Below are positions 59,476-64,000 of a DNA stretch of 64,000 nt, piece after piece. Position 1 is the first letter of the stretch. Every line of letters begins with the position of its first letter. Source of the stretch: an uncultured Lachnospiraceae bacterium (GTDB lineage: Bacteria; Bacillota; Clostridia; Lachnospirales; Lachnospiraceae). The translations under genes and the position numbers were made by a program. The notes under the pieces are model-generated. The model worked only from the letters and a program-made list of their open reading frames with translations, searched no databases and had not been told where the DNA came from. The stretch spans positions 1 through 64,000 of the forward strand of contig CAJTQO010000012.1 in assembly GCA_910578405.1 (NCBI GenBank), given 5' to 3'.

Positions 59476-59877
59476 TTATACATTATCAAACATTTCCTTC
59501 ATCAGCCTGGCGATATCCCCTTCCTGCGCATCCAAGAGGAAACATTGTTCCTTTTCCCTTACAAAATAGAACAGCAAATGCATCATCAATTTCATTTTAT
59601 CCTCTTCCCGCGCATTCCTGACTTGCAAAAGCAAACAGTCCAAGTCTTCGCCAGCCCCAAACAGCAAGTAATCTACGGTGACGCGAAAATGGTTTCTAAT
59701 CCGTGTCATTACCTCTTTCGATACACCGTATTCTCCCCTTTCATATGCCCTGACTGCATTGGGGTTTACACTCAAAATTTCCGCCATCTCCTCCTGTGTC
59801 AGCCCGTTGCGTTCCCTGATTTTCCGAATCCGTTTCCCAACTGCTTTGTTATCAATCTGCCCACAGTCATTTCCCAT
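59476..59877 (-). CDS. XRE-family transcriptional regulator
   Basis: A 133-residue protein. The N-terminal Cro/C1-type helix-turn-helix spans about residues 12-70, with VGKRIRKIRERNGLTQEEMA, SVNPNAVRAYERGEYGV and VTVDYLLFG. The C-terminal half is a helical acidic region that may form a dimer or ligand domain (LLQVRNAREEDKMKLMMHLL). The start at 59877 has GGAGGG seven bases upstream; the longer frame to 59931 has no site. No operon partner is seen. It faces the YerC gene across a palindromic element. Confidence 0.88.
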   Translation of the reverse strand: MGNDCGQIDNKAVGKRIRKIRERNGLTQEEMAEILSVNPNAVRAYERGEYGVSKEVMTRIRNHFRVTVDYLLFGAGEDLDCLLLQVRNAREEDKMKLMMHLLFYFVREKEQCFLLDAQEGDIARLMKEMFDNV

Positions 59878-59967
59878 TTTCAGCCCTCCACATATTTTTC
59901 TTTCATTATATATGGATTGAAAATATGCCAACAGGAAGCGCCACTGTCGGGAAAAGTTAGTCGGGCT

Positions 59968-59992
59968 GGAGCGTGTTTTATAATTGCTTTCC
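59968..59992. repeat. MITE end fragment F
   Basis: GGAGCGTGTTTTATAATTGC then TTTCC matches the left end of the MITE family (AGAGCGTGTTTGAAAATTGC then TTTCC) with a few changes. There is no right end nearby, so it is a degraded or truncated copy. Confidence 0.55.
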
Positions 59993-60495
59993 TTCTTATA
60001 TCACGCTTAATCACCTTTCAGATTCACACAGAATAGAGTTTCCATCTGCCAAACAGGTCACACTACGTACTCCAGGTTCATCATATCCATGACAATTCTT
60101 CCAATCCAACCCCTCATACACGTATACCGCATAATCTAAGATCCCCTTTCCATTCTGTTTTCATAGCGTTTTTGCCCTCTGGTTTTTTCTGAGGGAACTG
60201 CTGCGCCAGAGCCATATTCTTCGCAAGTCCCCTCCAGCGTCTGCGCCTTGTAGCTTGGCAGGAAGTGCGGCTCCTTCTTTTTTACATATTTTTGTAGTTT
60301 AGTATTAACTAATTACCATAATCTGGTATTATTAAATACAACAGACTATTTTAAAACACTTAGTCCAAAATTTCAGCGTCTGGCAGTCATCAAAGGCAGT
60401 CTTACGTCTGCTCCGGCCAGACGCCTCACAACGCAACGATGTCCCGGGCAATGCAACATCCGGGAAAATAAAGACATATTAAAGGAGGAAACACC
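59993..60495. other. 503-bp intergenic region with possible decayed coding fragment
   Basis: No intact gene is seen. On the minus strand (about 60290-60014) a coding-like stretch reads KKEPHFLPSYKAQTLEGTCE, then EYGSGAAVPSEKTRG, stops at a TAG, and continues in another frame as ILDYAVYVYEGLDWKNCHGY up to ILCESER and a stop. This looks like a frameshifted gene remnant of unknown family. From 60295 to 60360 the DNA is AT-rich, with an imperfect inverted repeat (AATTACCA and TGGTATT) that may be the operator of the next gene. Confidence 0.4.
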
Positions 60496-60846
60496 ATGAC
60501 TGGAATCTCGGCCCGAATTAAAAAATTAAGGACAGAAAGAAACCTCAACCAAGCACAGATTGCCAGCTATTTAGGCATTACCCAGCAGTCCTACTCTCAT
60601 TACGAACAAAACCAACGGGAACTCCCTACCCGGCATGTGGTGAAAATTGCACAATTTTATCATGTAAGCTCTGATTATCTGTTAGGCGTTTCCACTTGCC
60701 GCTTCACCAATTTTGACCTGAATGCCGACTTTATACAGGACATCTCTTTCCAGCATCTAATCACAATTTTAAATAAGCTGAACAACAAAAAACGTTTGGA
60801 GCTTGTTCATTTTCTCTCCTATTTGGACAGCGCAAACCAAAAGTGA
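60496..60846 (+). CDS. XRE-family transcriptional regulator
   Basis: A 116-residue regulator. The helix-turn-helix (about residues 5-62) shows ISARIKKLRTERNLNQAQIA, then YLGITQQSYSHYEQNQRELP and FYHVSSDYLLGVS, a standard Cro/C1 fold. The C-terminal half is a helical stretch (DFIQDISFQHLITILNKLNN) that may mediate dimerisation. AAAGGAGG precedes the ATG. The target is unknown; an imperfect inverted repeat upstream near 60311-60330 is a candidate autoregulatory site. The neighbours are an empty region and the copA operon, which converges. Confidence 0.9.
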   Translation: MTGISARIKKLRTERNLNQAQIASYLGITQQSYSHYEQNQRELPTRHVVKIAQFYHVSSDYLLGVSTCRFTNFDLNADFIQDISFQHLITILNKLNNKKRLELVHFLSYLDSANQK

Positions 60847-60884
60847 TTTGCCGTCGGCTACACCTTCTTCCGTTCTGGAAAAAC

Positions 60885-60917
60885 AGCAGGCATGACTGGC
60901 TTCCCCTCATGCCTGCT
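60885..60917 (-). terminator. Terminator after the csoR-copA operon
   Basis: AGCAGGCATGA (60885-60895) and TCATGCCTGCT (60907-60917) form a perfect 11-bp stem. On the minus strand GTTTTT follows. It lies 80 bases past the copA stop. Confidence 0.75.
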
Positions 60918-60997
60918 TCACAGCTCTTTGTCCCTTTCCGCCATCCAATACGCAATCCGCCAGAACGCATTTAGAATTCAAAATTCACGCCGCGTTA

Positions 60998-61210
60998 TCA
61001 GCGGATTTCCACCACTTCATACCCTGCCTGCGTAACAGCGTCCCGCAGCGTATCGTCTGCAGGTTCTCCCGAAAGCTCTATCACTGCGCTTTTCTCCTCC
61101 AGGCTCATGGTGACTGCCGCCACGCCTTCTACCGCTTCCAGCGCTTTTTGCACCCGCGCCGTGCAATGTCCGCAGGACATCCCGTCAATTATCATTGTTT
61201 TTGTAATCAT
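60998..61210 (-). CDS. copZ: Internal CopZ-like copper chaperone start within copA
   Basis: In-frame inside copA, AAGGAGG is followed eight bases later by ATG at 61210, giving a 70-residue product that begins MITKTMIIDGMSCGHCTARV and ends at the copA stop. The product has the size and CXXC motif of a complete CopZ copper chaperone. The Shine-Dalgarno sequence is as good as those before other genes in the window. It may allow separate production of a soluble chaperone, or it may mark an ancestral copA-copZ junction that has fused. Which form is made in the cell cannot be told from sequence. Confidence 0.5.
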   Translation of the reverse strand: MITKTMIIDGMSCGHCTARVQKALEAVEGVAAVTMSLEEKSAVIELSGEPADDTLRDAVTQAGYEVVEIR

Positions 61211-63655
61211 TTTCATTTCCTCCTTATTTTCTTTCTTTTCTTTTTGCGTTTCTCCCCCACTTTGCACTTCTCCTCCGGCGTCTGTTGCCTTACCGCCTTC
61301 CTGTTTTGGCTCTTCCTTAAACCTGCACAGCCGCAAGGCATTGCCCACTACGCATACGCTGCTTAAGCTCATAGCCGCCGCCCCGAACATCGGGTTCAGT
61401 TTCAGTCCAAGAAGCGGATACAAAACGCCTGCCGCCAAAGGAATGCCGATACTGTTATAAAAAAATGCCCAAAATAAATTTTCCTTGATATTGCGTATCA
61501 CTGCCCGGCTTAAACGTATGGCCGTCACAGCGTCCCGCAGGTCATTTTTCATAAGGATAATATCCGCGCTTTCCAATGCCACATCCGTACCCGCGCCAAT
61601 GGCAATCCCCACATCCGCAGACGCCAGCGCAGGCGCATCGTTGACTCCGTCCCCAATCATGGCCACTTTCTTCCCCTGCCCTTTGAGTTTCCGTATCTGC
61701 TGTTCCTTTTCATCCGGCAGGACTTCTGCCACCACCTCCGCAATCCCAAGCTTACGCCGCACAGCCTCTGCCGTCTTCCGGTTATCCCCGGTCAGCATAA
61801 TCACCCGGATATGCATTGCCTGTAAACGCCGGATTGCCTGGAGGGAAGATTCCTTCACCGTATCCGCCACCGCAAGGACTGCCTCCAGCCTGCCGTTTCC
61901 ATGCGCACAGCCAAATAGCAAAGGCGTCTTGCCTTCCTCCGCCAGCCTTTCCATCTCCTCTTCCTGCGTCTTGTCAGGCCGTATCCCTTTCTCTTCCATA
62001 AATTTGCGGTTGCCTACATAGTAAACTTCCCCCTTCACCCTGCCTTCAATCCCTTTGCCAAAGACAGCCTGGAAATCCTCCACCTCCGGCAATGCCAGCC
62101 CCCGCTCCCCGGCAGCGGTAACAATCGCATCTGCCAAAGGATGCTCGCTTGGCTTCTCAAGCGCAGCCGCCAAAGCCAGAACCCGGTCAGCCGTCTGTCC
62201 GTCCCCGTCCTTTGGGCCGCCCATAATAATATCGGTTACACGCGGTTTCCCTTCCGTAATCGTGCCGGTCTTATCTAACACTACCGTATCCACTTTCCTT
62301 GCCTCCTGTAACGCCTCGCCGGATTTAATCAAAACCCCGGACTTGGCCCCAACCCCGGTGCCTACCATAATAGCTACCGGCGTTGCCAGCCCAAGCGCGC
62401 ACGGACAGGAAATTACCAGCACTGCAATTCCTGACGACATGGCAAATTCAAATCCCGCTCCGGCAAGCAGCCAAACAAGGGCCGTTACCAGCGCAATGCC
62501 AATCACTGCCGGAACAAAGACCCCGGCAATCTTATCCGCCAGTTTTGCAATAGGCGCCTTGGACGCGCTGGCTTCCTCCACCAGCCGGATAATCTGCGCC
62601 AATGTCGTATCCTCTCCTACTTTTTGCGCCTGACAGCGCAAAACCCCTGCCTTATTTACCGTTGCGGACACTACTTTGTCGCCCGGCCGCTTCTCCACCG
62701 GAATGCTTTCCCCTGTAATGGCCGATTCATCAATGCTGGAATTCCCAAGCAGCACCACGCCGTCTACCGGCACCAAGGCGCCTGGCTTTACCAGGAATAT
62801 GTCCCCTGCCTTGACTTCCCAGGTAGGCGTTTGTTCCTCGCTGCCGTCCGGCTTAACCAATATCGCCGTTTTAGGCGACAAATCCATTAATTTGGTAATG
62901 GCTGCGCTTGTCTTCCCCTTTGACTTTGTCTCCAGGTATTTCCCAACGGTAATGAGCGTAAGAATCGTCCCTGCAGATTCAAAATAAAGATCCATGGAAT
63001 ACCGTTCCACCAGCTTCATGTCCCCGTGTCCCAATCCATAGCCGATGCGGAAAATAGCAAAAATGCCGTATATTATCGCCGCCGAAGCCCCAATTGCAAT
63101 GAGGCTGTCCATATTCGGATGTCCCCGCAGCAATGTCTGAAACCCTACCCGGAAATATTTCCGGTTCACATACAGGATAGGAAGCAGAAGCAAAAATTGG
63201 GAAAAGGCAAACGCCGCCGCATTCTCCTTCCCATGAAACGCCGCCTGGACAAACCCCGGCACAGGAAGGCCAAACCATTCATAAAACATATGATGCATGG
63301 AAATGTACATCAACGGAACCAGGCACCCAATGGAAATTCCAAGCCGCTGCCGCATGGCCCGTTTGGCTCTCTTGGCTTCTTTTTCCAAAGATGCCGTATC
63401 CGTTTTCCTGCCCTGTCCCTCCCTGCCCTCAATGCCGCTGCCAGCCCCTGCGGGCAGAACTTTCAGACTGGCTCCATATCCGGCCTTTTCCACTGCATGG
63501 ATAATCTCCTGCGCCTGCGCATCCCCCTCCACTTTCATGGAATTGGTCAGCAGGTTCACCGAACAGGAATCCACCCCTGCCACTTTAGACACTGCCTTTT
63601 CCACCGCAGAACTGCAAGCCGCGCAGCTCATTCCGGTTACTGTATACTGCTCCAT
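60998..63655 (-). CDS. copA: Copper-exporting P-type ATPase with N- and C-terminal HMA domains
   Basis: An 885-residue P1B-type ATPase. The N-terminal heavy-metal domain has TVTGMSCAACSSAVEKAV. Eight membrane helices follow. The metal-binding CPC motif is in VISCPCALGLATPVA, the phosphorylated aspartate in VLDKTGTITEGK, the SEHPLADAI motif in the nucleotide domain, and GDGVNDAPALASADVGIA in the hinge. After a charged linker (GGETQKEKKENKEE) a second heavy-metal domain, IIDGMSCGHCTARVQKAL, ends the protein. The C-terminal placement of an HMA domain is uncommon in CopA. A CsoR-type repressor gene lies 96 bases upstream in the same direction, so the pump is expected to be copper-inducible. Start at 63655, with GGGGTG upstream. 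Confidence 0.95.
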   Translation of the reverse strand: MEQYTVTGMSCAACSSAVEKAVSKVAGVDSCSVNLLTNSMKVEGDAQAQEIIHAVEKAGYGASLKVLPAGAGSGIEGREGQGRKTDTASLEKEAKRAKRAMRQRLGISIGCLVPLMYISMHHMFYEWFGLPVPGFVQAAFHGKENAAAFAFSQFLLLLPILYVNRKYFRVGFQTLLRGHPNMDSLIAIGASAAIIYGIFAIFRIGYGLGHGDMKLVERYSMDLYFESAGTILTLITVGKYLETKSKGKTSAAITKLMDLSPKTAILVKPDGSEEQTPTWEVKAGDIFLVKPGALVPVDGVVLLGNSSIDESAITGESIPVEKRPGDKVVSATVNKAGVLRCQAQKVGEDTTLAQIIRLVEEASASKAPIAKLADKIAGVFVPAVIGIALVTALVWLLAGAGFEFAMSSGIAVLVISCPCALGLATPVAIMVGTGVGAKSGVLIKSGEALQEARKVDTVVLDKTGTITEGKPRVTDIIMGGPKDGDGQTADRVLALAAALEKPSEHPLADAIVTAAGERGLALPEVEDFQAVFGKGIEGRVKGEVYYVGNRKFMEEKGIRPDKTQEEEMERLAEEGKTPLLFGCAHGNGRLEAVLAVADTVKESSLQAIRRLQAMHIRVIMLTGDNRKTAEAVRRKLGIAEVVAEVLPDEKEQQIRKLKGQGKKVAMIGDGVNDAPALASADVGIAIGAGTDVALESADIILMKNDLRDAVTAIRLSRAVIRNIKENLFWAFFYNSIGIPLAAGVLYPLLGLKLNPMFGAAAMSLSSVCVVGNALRLCRFKEEPKQEGGKATDAGGEVQSGGETQKEKKENKEEMKMITKTMIIDGMSCGHCTARVQKALEAVEGVAAVTMSLEEKSAVIELSGEPADDTLRDAVTQAGYEVVEIR

Positions 63656-63711
63656 TTCGCACCCCCTTTTATTCCAGCGCCGCATCCGCTTTCGGCATTC
63701 CCTATTACTTT

Positions 63712-63751
63712 GGAAGAGTTTCCGGCCGTTTCCACATCTTGAAACTCTTCC
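63712..63751 (-). promoter_or_regulatory. Inverted repeat between csoR and copA
   Basis: GGAAGAGTTTC (63712-63722) and GAAACTCTTCC (63741-63751) are perfect 11-bp arms around an 18-base spacer, immediately after the csoR stop codon. It could be an intercistronic stem that lowers copA read-through or protects the transcript, or a protein site. No T-run follows. Confidence 0.55.
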
Positions 63752-64000
63752 TTACTTCATCAGTCTCTGAAAGACTTCCAGCAGTTCTTCTACCGTATCT
63801 TCCCTGCCTTCCCTTATATCCTTTACGACGCAGGTTTTCACATGGCTTTCTAACAGTTTCTTATTAAAGCTGTTTAATGCCGCGTTCACTGCCGCTACCT
63901 GCACCAGGATATCCGTACAGTACCTCTCCTCCTCAACCATCCCCCTGATTCCGCGAATCTGCCCTTCAATCCGGTTTAGTCTGTGAATCAGATCTTTGTA
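63752..64000 (-). CDS. csoR: CsoR/RcnR-family metal-sensing repressor (5' end outside window)
   Basis: The visible 82 codons run from the window edge to the stop at 63752. They read YKDLIHRLNRIEGQIRGIRG, then MVEEERYCTDILVQVAAVNA, and LESHVKTCVVKD. This is the DUF156/CsoR four-helix repressor fold. The copper ligands of CsoR are expected at the C in YCTDIL and at the H and C in SHVKTC, and all three are present, which favours copper over other metals. The N-terminus lies beyond position 64000. It precedes copA, forming the usual csoR-copA operon in which copper binding releases the repressor. Confidence 0.9.
   Translation of the reverse strand, partial: YKDLIHRLNRIEGQIRGIRGMVEEERYCTDILVQVAAVNAALNSFNKKLLESHVKTCVVKDIREGREDTVEELLEVFQRLMK

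Overview
The window looks like chromosome from a low-to-mid GC Firmicute of the class Clostridia, most likely a Lachnospiraceae-type gut anaerobe. This is inferred from gene content: the tsaE-tsaB-rimI block with rnz, tsaD and ispD, an ECF-type RibU behind an FMN riboswitch, RsgI-like anti-sigma and YerC-type proteins, a Rpn-type transposase remnant, and strong AGGAGG ribosome binding sites. No database search was possible, so genus is not assigned. Most of the window is ordinary chromosome with small accessory patches.

Layout: 0-7 kb holds tRNA-Ser(UGA) and a minus-strand housekeeping run (tsaE, tsaB, rimI, a zinc-ribbon protein, rnz, a membrane protein, tsaD, ispD). 7-10.6 kb is a MacAB-like efflux operon whose adaptor gene carries a frameshift; its promoter is overlapped by a perfect inverted repeat. 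11-12.2 kb is ribU under an FMN riboswitch with a terminator. 12.3-20.1 kb has a DUF4838-like glycoside-related protein, two uncharacterised proteins, a class I lysyl-tRNA synthetase fused to a tRNA-binding OB domain, and a chemoreceptor. 20.3-22.1 kb is a plus-strand cluster of a secreted histidine-rich repeat protein, an ECF sigma factor and an RsgI-like anti-sigma factor with a histidine-rich tail. 22.1-26.1 kb has an acetyltransferase, an EEP-family hydrolase, a PfkB kinase and a GH4 enzyme. 26.2-31.5 kb is a two-component system with an ABC transporter. 31.7-37.5 kb holds a methyltransferase, an AAC(3)-like acetyltransferase, two GNATs and a three-gene ABC-2 exporter.

37.8-45.2 kb is the most unusual stretch. 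A decayed Rpn-type transposase and a MITE lie beside a tightly packed minus-strand run: a GGDEF protein, a 1,192-residue hybrid histidine kinase, a small acidic protein and a HipA-like kinase-fold protein. I consider this run the best candidate for an undescribed signalling or toxin-like module. 45.3-54.6 kb holds an oxidoreductase, a class I amidotransferase, an Mbeg1-like hydrolase, a nucleoid-associated protein, TrkH/TrkA, a 52-bp tandem repeat and an AGCS symporter. 54.6-58.7 kb is a phosphate locus (PhoR-like, PhoB-like, Na/Pi cotransporter) headed by three phased TTTTACATA boxes. 59-64 kb has YerC, two XRE regulators and a csoR-copA copper operon in which a CopZ-like domain is fused to CopA and also has its own internal ribosome binding site.

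A dispersed palindromic repeat family (ends GAGCGTGTTTGAAAATTG, apparent TA target) occurs as three full copies (about 149-160 bp), one internally deleted copy and two end fragments. It is the main mobile signature in the window and it alters the ends or apparent starts of neighbouring genes.
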